Shown: positions 1 to 12,800, counted from the stretch's first letter. The stretch: DNA of 64,000 nucleotides from Membranipora membranacea (GCA_914767715.1 OU612070.1:24850025-24914024); one strand, 5' to 3'. The notes: generated from the sequence alone by a model not told the origin. Numbers and translations are program-made.

Positions 1-344
1 CTCCACCTGCTGGGATTATCTAGCTCTCTGGTAAAACATTCCTCACACCAGATTAAGGGTGCATTTAGAAGGAATGTGGTCGACTATCCCCTTATTGGAC
101 CGTCCGTTTTCGATAGAAGTGAATGAGTTCAGTGAGCCAAGCCTAAGATGGCTCTTCATTTTAAACCAGTTGAAGAATATTCAACCAACTAAGTCTTCTC
201 GTCTAGGCAAAACTATATTACAGCAGCATTATTGTCTGTTTTCAATAACATTGTTATTACATGCTAAGCAACAGTGACATTGAGAATAAGATGACACCTG
301 CTGACTAGTGATGCCTTTAGTGAGGAATCATTTGTCACTTATAG
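1..344 (+). other. Intron of SNW1 (partial)
   Basis: Sequence upstream of the first visible SNW1 exon. It ends in a normal acceptor (CACTTATAG at 336-344). The first base of the exon completes a codon begun in an unseen upstream exon, so this is intron. No other feature seen. Confidence 0.8.
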
Positions 345-3300
345 GTACACTCCATCACAGCAGGGACAAGCCTTTAATTCTGGTGCTAAGCAGAGAATAA
401 TCAGAATGGTGGAGACCCAGAAGGATCCCATGGATCCACCGAAATTTAAGACCAATAAGAAGATACCGAGAGGACCACCTTCACCTCCCGCTCCTGTCAT
501 GCATTCCCCTAACAGAAAGGTGAGGTCCCTGTGTATATAATAGTATGATTCCCCTAACAGAAAGGTGAGATCCCTGTGTATATAATAGTATGATTCCCCT
601 AACAGAAAGGTGAGATCCCTGTGTATATAATAGTATGATTCCCCTAACAGAAAGGTGAGACCACTGTGTATATAATAGTATGATTCCCCCAACAGAAAGG
701 TGAGACCCCTGTGTTAAATAGTCTGTTTCCTCTAAGAGATAGATCACTGTGGTGTATTTATAGTGTGAAGTGTTCAGTGGATCTAGGCTGGGTTACTTGT
801 GGAATGAAGTTTGTTGAGCAGAGTTATGAGAGAATCATGCTTGATTCATTAACCATAACATTTCACCTATAGTGAACTGACTTGCTTGATCATAAACATA
901 TAAATAAAATATGTTCATGATCATTACTGTTTGTCCTTATGCACATTTTGAACGATAAATTTCCCGAATGATGATCATGCATTGTGGATCTATGTATCTG
1001 ACCAGGGCTGATTTATCATTCATATAATTGGGGTGGGGTTATTTCTATTTTGTAGGTCACAGTGAAAGAACAGGCGGAGTGGAAGATTCCCCCGAGCATA
1101 TCTAACTGGAAGAACGCTAAAGGTTTCACTATTCCTCTAGATAAGAGATTAGCTGCTGATGGTCGAGGTCTGCAGGGAGTTCATATCAACGAGAACTTTG
1201 CTAAACTAGCCAGTGCTCTCTACATAGCTGACAGAAAGGTAGGTTCTCTGATACTGACTAGCTGTGTTAGATTACTTCATAGTATTTGACAGTGAATCAT
1301 GGTATTTTACTTTACTTGTCTCGCTGTTAAATCCTCATCCTGTGATGATAGTCAGGTTAGTTTGATTGACAGCACTTCCTGAGATGACATATGTTGATGT
1401 GATTATATTGGGCAATAATTAGGTCCAGAACGTATAGAACATAAATAAATAGTTTAATATGTGTAAAATGTATGTATATATTGGTTTGCTATATGTATGT
1501 ATATATGTGTAAGTTGTATGTATGTATGATAACCTTATACATATATGTATGATATTTGTATGTATATTGGTTTGTGATGTATGTAGGCTGTATGTATATA
1601 TGTGTATACTTGTGATGTAGGCTCGAGAAGCTGTAGAGACGAGAGCTAAAGTAGAGAAGCAGCTCGCCTCTAAGAAGAAGGAAGAGAAAGAAGAGAAACT
1701 GAGGATGTTAGCTCAGAAAGCTCGAGATGAGAGAGCTGGTATAAGGACAGCTGCCGGTATGTTAAACAGTCATTATCTAAGAACTATAGAAGGCAATAGC
1801 TGAAGTAATTATGATATATAATATAGTCTTTTCATATTGAGTGGAGGTTTGGATAATTTTTGAGTTGTCATCTCATTGACACAACAGTTCAGAGAGAACA
1901 CAACTCTATAAACAAAATTATATGTGTCATTGTATGTGTCATTCATGTCACTATGAGAGAATACTCCTACTTCCTTCCTCACACATAATATGCATTTAAA
2001 TACTCAAGAAAATCTAGTGCTATCCAATGTCTTTGATTTTGATTATTCTTATTTAATGACCTGACCTGAAAATCAGCAGCTTAAAATCCATATTTGGCAT
2101 AAATTACAGTACAATTATGCAACACCGAACAACATCATCAATAATAAGATTTTTTTAATTTTGTCTTTATCCTAAGTATGCGGTACATATCAGTATTGTG
2201 TCTGTACATCTCATATTGGGACGGCACTTGTTGATTGTATCAGTACATGTCGTATTATGTTTTGACAGATCGAGATGAGGAGATGAATGAGAGAGAGGAT
2301 ATAAGGCGAGATCGACACAAAGAGAGACAGAGAGATCGTAACTTGCAGAGAGCAGGAGCAGATAAACGTAATCGTATACAGAGAGAAAGAGAACGAGATG
2401 TATCAGAGAAAATAGCCTTAGGTCTACCTAATACTGGTGCTAACAGGGGAGACTCTGAGTCTATGTTCGACCAACGACTCTTCAACAAAGACAGGGTGAG
2501 GCGTCATAAGTGTCCTTTTTTTCTGATTAAAGTCTTCAAATTATTATTATTATTAATATAATACATTTTAAATTAATATTGAATTGTTTTGATGTCATGT
2601 GACGGTTTCCTACCCTTGTACACGTGGATACTAAAGGTGTGACAAGGCTAACGGTTTCCCTGTAACAAGTTTGCTGTATTCATATTCTTGCTTACGACAG
2701 AAAGAAAGAAGGGAAGGGTGTGATGATATTTTATTATATGTCATCTATTTGTTTCAGGGTATGGGCTCAGGGTTTAAGGATGATGAGGCTTATGACGTTT
2801 ATGATCAGCCTTGGAGAAAAGATCAGAGTATCGGAAATAACATTTACAGACCTGGTAAAAATCTGGACAAAGATTACACTGATGATTATGAGTCACTAGT
2901 CAAAAGTAACAGGTCAGTTTATCACTTATGGCATATCATCTGGGCGAGGTCGCTGTCTCTGGACCGGTGTTATTATCATCTGGGCGAGGTCGCTGTCTCT
3001 GGACCGATGTTATTATCATCTGGGCGAGGTCGCTGTCTCTGGACCGATGTTATTATCATCTGGGCGAGGTCGCTGTCTCTGGACCGATGTTATTACAAGT
3101 TCTTATTCAGTATTTGGGGTCTGTGTGATCAGATGTGGTAACCTGAGGGCCATGGGATAAATCTGAGATTTTGTGTGATCAAGTAAAACATGGTGAGGGG
3201 ATAAAACTGGTACGCCCCGTCAGTCTTATTCTCGGAGCCTTAATGTTTCAAATCGGCACCAAATGTACATAACTCAGTCTCATTATACTTCACATCAACA

Positions 3301-4916
3301 ATTTTAGTATTTAACACATAAATCCCCTGGTATGAGTTGTCCACTTGAGCCACTTGAGTAATGAGATGCGGGTGTTACATACACTAGAATGTGTCAGAAG
3401 GATATATTATAAGGTCACATGAATGCCCTGTGAGAACTCAACTCAATAACTAGATTACATCACTGATATTTTAAGATTCCCCCACCAGCTTAGCAGTAAT
3501 TACAACTTAGCGCTCAGTGATGGACCTGTAGGCACAGGTTTCCCAGGTGTTCATGGTGCATGAGGCAATACTCAGGATCTCAGGACAGTGACATCAGGCA
3601 GGCAGTGTCATGACACGATAGGAGGGGCATTTTTTATGCTGACATTTCCGCTGACATTGAGCTGAAGAAAATTATAGAAAAAAGGAGTTGTTCATCATCA
3701 CGATATTTGCTATTTTTAAGTTTATCATGAGTCATCAATTACCCTAGAGGAGTAATTGAAGCAGGAGGAATACTCAGCTTTTTCGCACAGGCTCGATATA
3801 TTAAACTTATGGCTAGCTAACATTTACTGTGCCCTTTTACTTTGTTCAATTAAGTTCACACCTTGGCTAGCTAACATTTACTCCTCTAGGGTGAATATGA
3901 TATGCGCCTAACAAACTTCATACAGCTCTGCCTTTAATGACAGGCACCTCCAGTCTCATCTGATCGGAGACTGCCCTATAATTATCTGTCACTTAGCCAC
4001 TAACTACACATGCGCTAAGAGACCTAACGGCTAGGGATTATTACTGAGTGATTAAAGGCGGGGAGGCGATTCCAATCCGCATATCGTATCATATATGAGA
4101 TGATGACATGGTTATTTATAAATGATTATAACTAATAGATTTGATTACATCACTGAGTAGTTTGGGTTATTCCCTTGAGCATGTTAAGAGCCAGTGAAGT
4201 CCCGGCGGGGCCAAGATAGAGAAATACGGACCTACTCAACACTAATATCACGCTGTGCTCAAGACATTAATATATATGTGCAGATCTAGCTTGCTGGGAA
4301 ACTTCCTATCTCATTTTTCCATTGTTGATTTTCTATTTACCTCAGTTACAGAGGATGAACGGGTTTTTATTTTATGCTTTTTGTGAATTTACAACAGCGC
4401 AGCGTGATGTGAAAGTGTAATGGTGGTTCCAAACCGTTCCCAAACAACCAACAATTGGTTGGCTGGTCTAGCAATATTCAAATAATATATGCCTTGTACC
4501 TTCATATTATTAAATGATTTTTATCATGCCACATTAATGAATAAAAAAATGAGCAATGATATTCTTTTTCCTGACTTTCCATTGCCTGAATTTCTTCATG
4601 TCATGGGTAAAGCATACACACGAATCAAAAGATGGCGGTATCCTCATGGGGAATATAAATGAGACATTTTATGACTGCTGTGGTAGAGATTGTATTTTAT
4701 GACTGTTTCGGTGATTGTAGGTTTGTACCTGATAAGGGATTCGCTGGCGCTGATCGGTCTCAGAAGAGAGATGGACCTGTTCAGTTTGAGAGAGATGATG
4801 AGGATATCTTTGGACTTAATGAGTTCTTAGACGCTGCCAAGAAAGGAGCTAAGAGGCCGGCAGCTGAAGAAAGCAGAGGCAGCAGGTACGATAGAAAGCG
4901 AGACCGTCGGGAATGA
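345..4916 (+). CDS. SNW1: SNW domain-containing protein 1 (SKIP), 3' six exons
   Basis: Nuclear SNW/SKIP protein, a component of the activated spliceosome (Prp19-associated) and a transcription cofactor. Six coding exons are seen: 345-519, 1056-1238, 1621-1756, 2269-2495, 2758-2912 and 4721-4916. All have GT/AG borders and phases agree, giving about 356 C-terminal residues to TGA at 4914-4916. Exon 1 reads YTPSQQGQAFNSGAKQR and PRGPPSPPAPVMHSP. Exon 2 holds the family signature SNWKNAKG followed by IPLDKRLAADGRGLQ and HINENFAKLA. The next exons are a charged Lys/Glu/Arg coiled-coil-like stretch. Later exons give YDQRLF, VYDQPWR, YRPGKNLDKD, GPVQFERD and FGLNEFLDAAKK, then a basic tail. This order matches the whole C-terminal two thirds of animal SNW1. 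The N-terminal exons lie upstream of the window. The last intron (1.8 kb) holds repeats. I see no disruption in the exons. Confidence 0.97.
503..718 (+). repeat. 45-bp tandem repeat copying an exon end and splice donor
   Basis: About 4.8 copies of a 45-bp unit begin at 503, 548, 593, 638 and 683. Each copy starts ATTCCCCTAACAGAAAG and continues GTGAG, which is the last 17 bases of the SNW1 exon plus its 5' splice site. The true exon end is 519 and the further donor copies fall at about 564, 609, 654 and 699. The last copy has one base change in the exon part (CCCCC) and diverges downstream. Confidence 0.95.
1435..1620 (+). repeat. TATG/TGTA-rich simple sequence in SNW1 intron
   Basis: Imperfect runs of TATGTATA and TGTATGTATG fill the end of the intron before the acceptor at 1619-1620. 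Low-complexity sequence, no coding signal. Confidence 0.7.
2937..3096 (+). repeat. 40-bp tandem repeat, four copies
   Basis: Four nearly identical 40-bp units (steps at 2941, 2981, 3021 and 3061) containing GGGCGAGGTCGCTGTCTCTG. They start 25 bases after the exon that ends at 2912, inside the last SNW1 intron. The units are GC-richer than the surrounding intron. Only one unit differs, at one base (GACCGG versus GACCGA). Confidence 0.93.
3741..3892. mobile_element. 152-bp inverted-repeat element (MITE-like)
   Basis: Perfect 15-bp inverted ends, ACCCTAGAGGAGTAA at 3741-3755 and TTACTCCTCTAGGGT at 3878-3892. A motif GGCTAGCTAACATTTACT occurs twice inside. The same right end (CTAACATTTACTCCTCTAGGGT) recurs near 35650-35671 in an intron of the transporter gene, so this is a dispersed family. 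I see no clear target-site duplication. Confidence 0.6.
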
Positions 4917-4927
4917 GGATAAAACTC

Positions 4928-4933
4928 AATAAA
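4928..4933 (+). terminator. Polyadenylation signal of SNW1
   Basis: AATAAA lies 12 bases after the SNW1 stop codon (CTCAATAAAGG), a very short 3' UTR. Confidence 0.7.
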
Positions 4934-6441
4934 GGCTCTTAATAATCTGCTAACAGAAAGCATCAGGAAGCGATGAATTTGCATACAGACCACTGTGGTA
5001 ATGTTTTAAGTGATGTGAAGAAAGAAAATTGTCAAAGGCCCAGTTTTGTAATCAAAAAGTAGTCTTTGCATTAGGTTGTTTTTTTATACATGGTGGGGTG
5101 AATATCCGGCTTCAACAACAGTTCATATCCCTGAACCACATCCAAGTTTCCACAGGCCTTCTCCTACGATGTCTGATTGATGAGATACTCCTTATCTTCA
5201 TTCTTAATTACCAAGGCCGTCATATTGTTTGGGCAAATGAACTCTCGCTTTTAATTATCACATGAGAGTCATCTTAACTGATATGAACATGTAAATGTAC
5301 AATATTGTCACTGTAACTGCAATATTTTATCTATCTATGATGTTTTTTAACAAATCAACTGCAAAACATTTAAGTGTAAATAAAATCTTCAAAGAAATTG
5401 ATTACATGCTTGTTTGTTGTAAATAGTAATGGTTAGTCCAAATTTGAGCTAAATGTAGGGCCAAATATAGGACGTAGCTTACAGTGAATTAACCTTTGCT
5501 ATCTGACCATTAATGTATTTGATTTTCAGTTTCCAGCCTTAGGTCATAAATGATTTGGTGCAAAATACCATCAAATTGCAAGGACACACCCAACCATTCC
5601 TTGACCAATAGTCATGTGAAGCCCTTTTTCTTTGGGCCTGCCCATCTTTAAATAATAGCCCGCCGCAGGCTACAAAATCATCATATTTGCCCTAACTTGC
5701 ATATTTTGTCCATGAATCAAACCGCCCAATGTATGTTTTGTCTGTGTAGTGATGGCGTCTCTGTAAGTTAGGGTAGATAGCTGGACATCTCAGGGATATA
5801 TTCACAATTTGTGTGATGATCTGTTAATCTGTAGCCTGGCGCACACACACATATCCACGCTACACCAAACACCTCGCATCTACCGAACTCACATCTCAGC
5901 GGACACTTCAGTATAGTCACTGGGTCTATATCTGTACATCTGTAATGTGAGATTGTGGTATTAATTACACGTAAAGGGCCTGTTTGTCATTGTCCTATTG
6001 ACTAGTCAGAAGGTGTTCCTAGCCACTCAGGTATTATCAAGTCCACCAAAGATTGAGACAAGATGATTTAGATTTGATAATAAGAGTGAGCCCAAATATA
6101 TGTACCCCTCTAAATATTTTACTTCGCTGACATGGCCGAAGATAATACATTATACAATATTCAGATCAGTAAATCAACCCCTTGCGTCATTGCACCAAAA
6201 CATGCTAGGACTATGATTTTCATAACCACCGTTTAAGGTAATCAGAGGTTCTTTTCTTCTACTGGGCAAAAATGAGCAGCCGTAGTATGAAACGAAACAC
6301 GGTAGTCCTATGGAAACATGAATAACTTGCTGTCTGTGGAGTAAAATCTAGATTTAAATTAACAGTTTGCAAAAGCTTTTAAATCTATTAGTGTACCCCT
6401 ATTATTCATAGTAATTTGATTGGTGTTACCAGCTATAAAGA
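4934..6441. other. Intergenic, no gene seen
   Basis: No convincing exon on either strand. A short inverted repeat (CCCTAACTTGCA near 5688 and TGTAAGTTAGGG near 5764) is present. If the minus-strand Ig-like gene continues past its apparent stop, a further exon could lie here, but I could not prove one. Confidence 0.5.
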
Positions 6442-6449
6442 GGGAGTGC

Positions 6450-6465
6450 CATAGACTTAATAATG
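6450..6465. mobile_element. 16-bp insertion with perfect 8-bp flanking duplication
   Basis: CATAGACTTAATAATG lies between two copies of GGGAGTGC (6442-6449 and 6466-6473). Its first 12 bases equal the terminal sequence of the inverted-repeat elements at 17490, 29413 and 63147, and it ends in ATG as they do. It looks like an extreme internal-deletion derivative or an excision remnant of that family. It lies just downstream of the minus-strand Ig-like gene. Confidence 0.6.
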
Positions 6466-6519
6466 GGGAGTGCTTTAATTGTTCACTCAGCTACCTGTGG
6501 TGACCATGTCATGGATAAC

Positions 6520-7968
6520 TCACTCAGTTGTCTTATCAGCAGGACAGTTTCTATTTCTAACTTCTCGACTGAGCAGATAATCGTCACTATTACTGATATC
6601 TGTACTGTTCTGCTGTGCTGATACCTCTCTGAGATGGACCTGACATCTGAAGGCTCCAATGTCATCATCAGTGATGTAGTCTAACTGAAAGATCACTGAC
6701 CCTGTGAAACATAAATAAATACATTAACAGTGTATAACCAGCTTATTCAGGCCAACCTTATCCCTTGGACATATGCAGATGTGTGTGTTTATTTTGAACC
6801 ATCTATCATTTAATAGTGATAATAGCTAAATCAATGTCTCATGGAAATAAGACTGAACAAAAACTTTTCTGTTCCGCACTTTTAAGATCTCTATGGCAAA
6901 AGTTTGGAAGTGAACATTTACTAATATTAGATTTTTGGTTTGGTTTGGTTTGATTCGTTGTCACATATATACATGTACATACATAATATAGTGAAATGAT
7001 ATATGGATTTGCCGCTGATGACTGAAAAACTAAAAGGTTCAAATGATAAAAAGTAATTGAAAATAAAAAAATAGCATAGATACAAACTAAAATATACCAT
7101 TGTATTAGCGTTTACTGGAACTATTGCAGACAAATATAAAAAAGTATAAACTCGTGTGTTGCGGATTTTGCTACTAAGGTAATTTTGTGACTGAGGTAAA
7201 TATGTGTGTGGTGGCTGGTGGGGTATGCTAACCTCTATTTCTCGGGACGTTTTCACATTTTGACCCATTCATCGTGTCAGAGTCAGGGTACACAACTCTT
7301 ATTCTGGGTGAGGCGTCTATATCCACTGAGTTGTTGTACGCTTCATAGAGGGAGTTATTAGAATCTCTGCCACATATATAGTTATAATGTATAGCTGAAC
7401 TGTTCTCTCTCAGATATTTGACAATACCTATCCTGTCTACTTCTCGGTGAGGCAGAACATCGTATTCACAATTCAGTAGCTGCAAAAAAATAAAGACCCT
7501 TCAATCTAGGACTAGGTATTAAAATGTTGCTCACATGTTTTCCTCAATCAAAATTCTAGCGATATTTTTGTGTGTACTTACAGGCATGACCTATATAAAA
7601 TATATCTCAGCTGATTTGGATACATTTGCGTTCATAAGTCTCCATAACGTAATTTTCAGGAATTCCGAATATATTATGCACCAACCGACTCGTTGCTAAA
7701 ATTTGTTACTTGAACACAGAAAGATAACTGGGTTTGATGTTTTAATCTCATAGTAGCCGAGTAAATACACACAGATACTCACCATTTTAGAAGTAGGTAG
7801 GTATTTGGCCACTGGAGAATGTACACCAAAGAAGAATAAGCTAACTGAACTTTTATCCGCGTCTGAGGCAGTTTCATTTAGAGCTGTGAATGCAAATTTG
7901 CTGTAAACTGGTGTTATAAGCAAAATAAAACCGAGAAGCAGTAACTCGAAACATGACGGTTTGGGCAT
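6520..7968 (-). CDS. Secreted Ig-like domain protein
   Basis: Three exons on the minus strand: 7968-7783, 7479-7233 and 6701-6520 (stop TGA at 6522-6520), about 204 residues. Phases fit (0, then 1). Residues 1-23 are a signal peptide, MPKPSCFELLLLGFILLITP then VYS. The mature protein has V-set-like features: a B-strand Cys in LLNCEYDVLP near residue 66 and the F-strand pattern DDDIGAFRCQV near residue 163, matching the D-x-G-x-Y/F-x-C rule of Ig folds. Several N-x-S/T sites (NET, NSS, NGS, NST) suit a secreted glycoprotein. No transmembrane segment is visible. A consensus donor GTGAGT (plus strand 6518-6523) overlaps the stop codon, so a longer spliced form that continues leftward is possible. 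Exact family and ligand are unknown. Confidence 0.62.
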
Positions 7969-9175
7969 ACTTCTAAGTTTTCTCTTAGATGCTGCCAGTT
8001 AGTGATTAATATCAAGGAACATATGTAACAGTGAAATTGTTCTTACTTCTTGTGATTCATCAAGTCGTAAGCAGCGGTATAATATTAATAAGTCATGTAA
8101 CTCACAATGTCACACCTAGCTGTACATTACTTTCCTTCTCATTCAGATTATTCGCTGCTGGTTGAAAAACTCTGAGCGTACATAAAATTTGTGTCCAAGA
8201 TTCAAAGACAGTTAATAATATGCATGTAGTTGTAGATATATGTTCCCATAGTTTAGACCTCAGCAGATGATATGACAGACTTTGCTACCTATTTGCCTTG
8301 AGTAGCGAATGGTAGCTCTACAAGCAGCGAAAAAATCTTGGCTACCCCATACTTTGTATGGTATCCTGTTCTCTTTTTGCCTGGCCCAAAATTACCACTT
8401 AAAATACATATTTTCAAGTAACTCTCCCAGTGTAAGAGCAAATCATTAGCATTATTGTTTACAACCTGTAAACTTGGTTTGGCTTTTGATCTCGAGCTCG
8501 CTAAAAAGTTTTAGCCCTTCAACTACTATCCGCACTCTCATATTGATGTATAGGTAGCTCCAATCTTCCATTTACATCACTGGTAGTATGATATTTTCTG
8601 TTTTGAAAATATCTTGATACCAATCTATTCTCGAGCTCGACATTGATAGATCACTAGATCACTAGATCACAAAACGAGGGAAAATACGGAAAACCTCTTA
8701 CACTGATTACAAAAAAAAGAATATGTAATGTATACTTATTGCATATTTATTCATATTTTATATATTTATTCTTATCGTTAATAAATCACAAAAGTGTGTA
8801 TGACTAACTCCTGACATTGCTCCAAACCCAATCTTCAGTCAAAGGGTTGAGATGAGAAGCTGTATGATGTGAGGCTGTAAACGTTATGATTATCTGGACA
8901 TACTCCCCCTCAGGGTGTGATAAGAATACAGGTGCTATAGCCTACAGGCCCTTCAGGTCACAATGTGCCCTCCCTTAGATAAATCAGGCACATTCATACA
9001 GGAACACAATAGTAGGCGTATATTCCTTCCTCTAACCAGGCGGTAGTTATTATAATTAGTATCGTGTGCTCTGATCTCTCTCCCTGAGGCCGGGGAGAGT
9101 GAGGTATGGGTGTGTACCAGCTGTGTGCCTCATCTATTGGTGAATGGTTACTTACGTTACTAATTACCCTCCATG
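7969..9175. other. Intergenic, divergent promoter region
   Basis: Gene-free stretch between the minus-strand Ig-like gene and the plus-strand Gly/Tyr-rich gene. AT-rich, no coding signal. GATAA-like motifs (GTGTGATAAGAATAC near 8917, TTAGATAAATCAGG near 8975) lie in the last 300 bases before the TATA box and could be regulatory (weak). Confidence 0.45.
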
Positions 9176-9240
9176 TATAAAGACTTATGCTACCTGGAAA
9201 CTGACTTCATTCTGGATTACTGACTCTCACACTCGAGGAG
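9176..9240 (+). promoter_or_regulatory. TATA box and non-coding first exon of Gly/Tyr-rich gene
   Basis: TATAAA at 9176-9181. A start about 30 bases downstream would give a first exon of roughly 9206-9240 ending CTCGAGGAG before a consensus donor GTAAGG. The next acceptor (TTTCAG, 9830-9835) precedes the coding start by six bases. Confidence 0.6.
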
Positions 9241-9841
9241 GTAAGGGCTTGTTCCTCTTCAGCTTCTCACCAAACTTACTATTTGGCGAGTTTTAGAATT
9301 TCTTTAGCGGACTGGGTCTGGGAATCTCTTATCTCTTCTTGAATTATTAATTCTTAATTATTTTTCCAATCATTAAAAATACACACATTCTCACCAATCA
9401 GTTAACTCTTTTGTCTCTCTGTTTTGGAAAAGTTGAAAGTCTTGCATTTGAAGGCTGGGAATATTTCGTAACCGCAACCCTGAACCTTAAGTATATATAT
9501 GGAGTGGCAATCGTTATTCATCTCCCTATATTTATCCGAAATCTTTAGCACTGAGTTTGTGTTTTTGACATTATTGAGCTGATAATCTCACTGCCCGAGA
9601 ATATTATTTATAATTAGACATTTCATGATGATTTACATAGAAAGCTGTAGAATGTTCTTTGGTTGTAAAACCTGCTGATTCAATGATTCGGGTTGGGTAC
9701 AGGTAAATAGTTTTTTTAATATTTTCATTTAGAGTACAAATTGAAGGAAAATTGATTATTTTTTAGCTTATATGCCTTGATGATAATGAAGACTTGGGAT
9801 GCTAATTTTTTAGAGATTATGTTTTATCATTTCAGGTAGCC

Positions 9842-12800
9842 ATGAAGGTTTTGGTGATTGTGTTGGCTCTGCTGATAGCTGTCAATGCTGCTCCAGGAGG
9901 TCGCCGCGCCAGGTAAGTCTATCTGCGTCTCATCTCGATATCTCACTTCGTATGCAATTAGTCACATGGCTCATTGGCCCAGGATTTCCGGTGAATTTAA
10001 CACAGTTATTGAAAACTTTTCTGAATCTTCTCAATATATTATTGATTTTGCATGTGGGAGAATCTTTGCTATTCGTATCTCACTCGGTCACTCAGCATAA
10101 ATAATAAAGAGTGTGCCATTCGGTAGCATGTCTTGACAATCTTGTGAAGACAGGCTAGCCATTCGGGAACAAGACCTCTAGAAAAAATTTCAGCAATTTT
10201 AAATTGGAAGATCCGCCCGATTACCTTCTAAAAGGATGGCAACTGCCATGAAGAGATGGAAAAACTAATCATGCTTTTCATGAAACATGTGCTGTGTGCG
10301 AATAATTTGGTCATAGCTTCCCTAAAACTGTTGATGGTTTGATTATAAGCAAGAGAAAAGTCTTGTAAGGTTTTCATGCCCCATCGATACCTAAACAACT
10401 AAAACAGTAGTCAATATTTCTTAGTGACCTCAGGTTCGGCTGCTTAAAAGTGTCACTAACAAATAAAATCTCAGCTCACAACTTTGGATGCTAATTCACA
10501 TGCAATAATCCAATAATTCTTGATCAACAGAGGTAGGACACACATTTGGAACATCATGCTGATTCGGTAGTGATATTTTAGAGTAAGATATCTCATCTGG
10601 GAACCGTTATTTCACAGTGAAGAAACATACTAAGTTTATGTACCAAATTCGAACCTAAAATCTACCTCGACAACCACATAGCACTCTATGAAGCTGACAA
10701 GAATTGATGGTTTTTAAAAAAAATCAAAAGCGTACTAATCAATGTTGCGTGTAACATTTTTGCACAAGTACCACTGCTACAAGCCATTTGACAATTGGCT
10801 TTTTCCCTAACCCTTACTTTACTTTGAAAGTGATTTGCAACATTAAAACTATTGTCCTCCTCCCCATTAACTAGGGTTTTCAAAACAATTTAGCTCAACC
10901 CTGTTTTTAGGCAATAAAAAATTGTCTTTGCAATTGAGCACAACTGTAATACATACTTACATACATGCGCGTTTATTAGCAGGGCTCTCAATCACCCAGA
11001 GTTACTCCGTTTTTTTGGGTTCAACACATGGGATTTCAGAATATGCAGTTGATTTTTATTGATGATCCTAGCTGCTTATAAATGTAAACTGAAAATGTCA
11101 CCCTAATAACCAATGGAATTCATCTGTGGAGCCTAAATTGCACTCTAAGTTCCCAGGACTTGTTGGTTAAGTTTACAGAGCCCCAAAATCTTATGCTGTT
11201 CAAGATATTTGTGACTTCAATGCGCCACTACGCAACACGGTATTGGTAAAACACAGGATTAAGATCCTCCCAGGTTGAGAGCCCTGTTAGTAGAGAAGGA
11301 TTACGAAAAGTATGCAGATATTTGCAGAGCAAAGGTCCACAATATCTACATGTTTGAGTTCATAAAAAGTATGAGATATGAAGGTCAAATAGATTGTTGT
11401 GCTTCCTACTTTTCTTCCATGCTATGATAACCCATCATTTGACTTTATTTCTTTATCAAAATGTTAGTAAAGCTATACATTCTGTTTAAATCACAGGAAT
11501 GGCAAAGGATTGAGAGCAGGAGGCAATCGCCGCGTGGTTGGCTTTGCTTATGGCGTCAAGCCAGCAAAGAAAGAAGAAGGAAGCTATAGTGTTGAAGCTG
11601 AGGATGTTTATGGCAACAAAGTAGAAGCCAGTGGTTCCTATGAGGCAGCTACTGGAGTCTTAGCTCATGGCAACTCTGGAGCCAAGGAGGAGGCAAGCTA
11701 CAGCATGGAGGCTGAGGATGCATATGGAAACAAGGTTGAGGCTAGTGGATCTTACGAGGTCGAGAAGAAGGATCATGGCTACGGCTATGACACTGCTCAT
11801 GGTTATGACAATAGCTATGGCCATGCTAAGTCTGAACACAAAGAAGAGGGAAGCTACAGCATGGAGACCAAGGATGGATATGGAAACAAGGTTGAGGCCA
11901 GCGGATCTTACGAGGTTGAGAAGAACGGTCATGGCTATGACAAGACTCATGGTTATGACAATGGTTATGGTTACGATGAGAAGAGCGGATATAACACTGG
12001 TTATGATCATGAGAAATCTGGACACAAGGAAGAAGGAAGCTACAGCATGGAGACCAAGGATGGATACGGAAACAAGGTTGAGGCCAGCGGATCTTATGAG
12101 GTTGAGAAGAAGGATCATGGATATGACAAGACTCATGGTTATGACAATGGTTATGGTTACGATGAGAAGAGCGGATATAACACTGGTTATGATCATGAGA
12201 AATCTGGACACAAGGAAGAAGGAAGCTACAGCATGGAGACCAAGGATGGATACGGAAACAATGTTGAGGCCAGCGGATCTTATGAGGTTGAGAAGAAGGA
12301 TCATGGATATGACAATACTCATGGTTATAACAATGGTTACGGCTATGATGAGAAGAGTACTTATAACACTGGATATGGACATGATGAGAAGAGCGGATAT
12401 AACAATGGTTATGGATACGACAATACTCATGGTTATAACAATGGTTACGGCCATGAAGAGAAGAGTGCCTATAACACTGGTTATGGACATGATGAGAAGA
12501 GCGGATATAACAATGGTTATGGATACGACAATACTCATGGTTATAACAATGGTTACGGCCATGAAGAGAAGAGTGCCTATAACACTGGTTATGGACATGA
12601 TGAGAAGAGCGGATATAACAATGGTTATGGATACGGCAAGACTCATGGCTATAACAATGGTTATAGAAGCAACAACCGTCATAGATCAGCTGGTATCATG
12701 CCAAACATTGCCGGCTATGGTCTGAATGCTGGTCATGTCGCCAACACAGTTACACATGGACTCCGTAACACTATGAATCTCAATGGTCTTGGTATGGGAC

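Noticed and set aside
2255-2561. Minus-strand and extended plus-strand frames over an SNW1 exon.
   Set aside because: The plus frame is only the exon read beyond its donor; the minus frame is its shadow.
503-3096. Short direct repeats considered as a CRISPR array.
   Set aside because: Units are contiguous tandem repeats without unique spacers and sit in introns of an animal gene.
6839-7268. Minus-strand open frames of 67 and 113 codons inside the Ig-like gene.
   Set aside because: They lie in the intron between exons 7233 and 6701; the exon junctions are phase-consistent without them.
9885-10100. 71-codon open frame after the signal-peptide exon.
   Set aside because: It reads the exon in the wrong frame and continues into the intron past a consensus donor.
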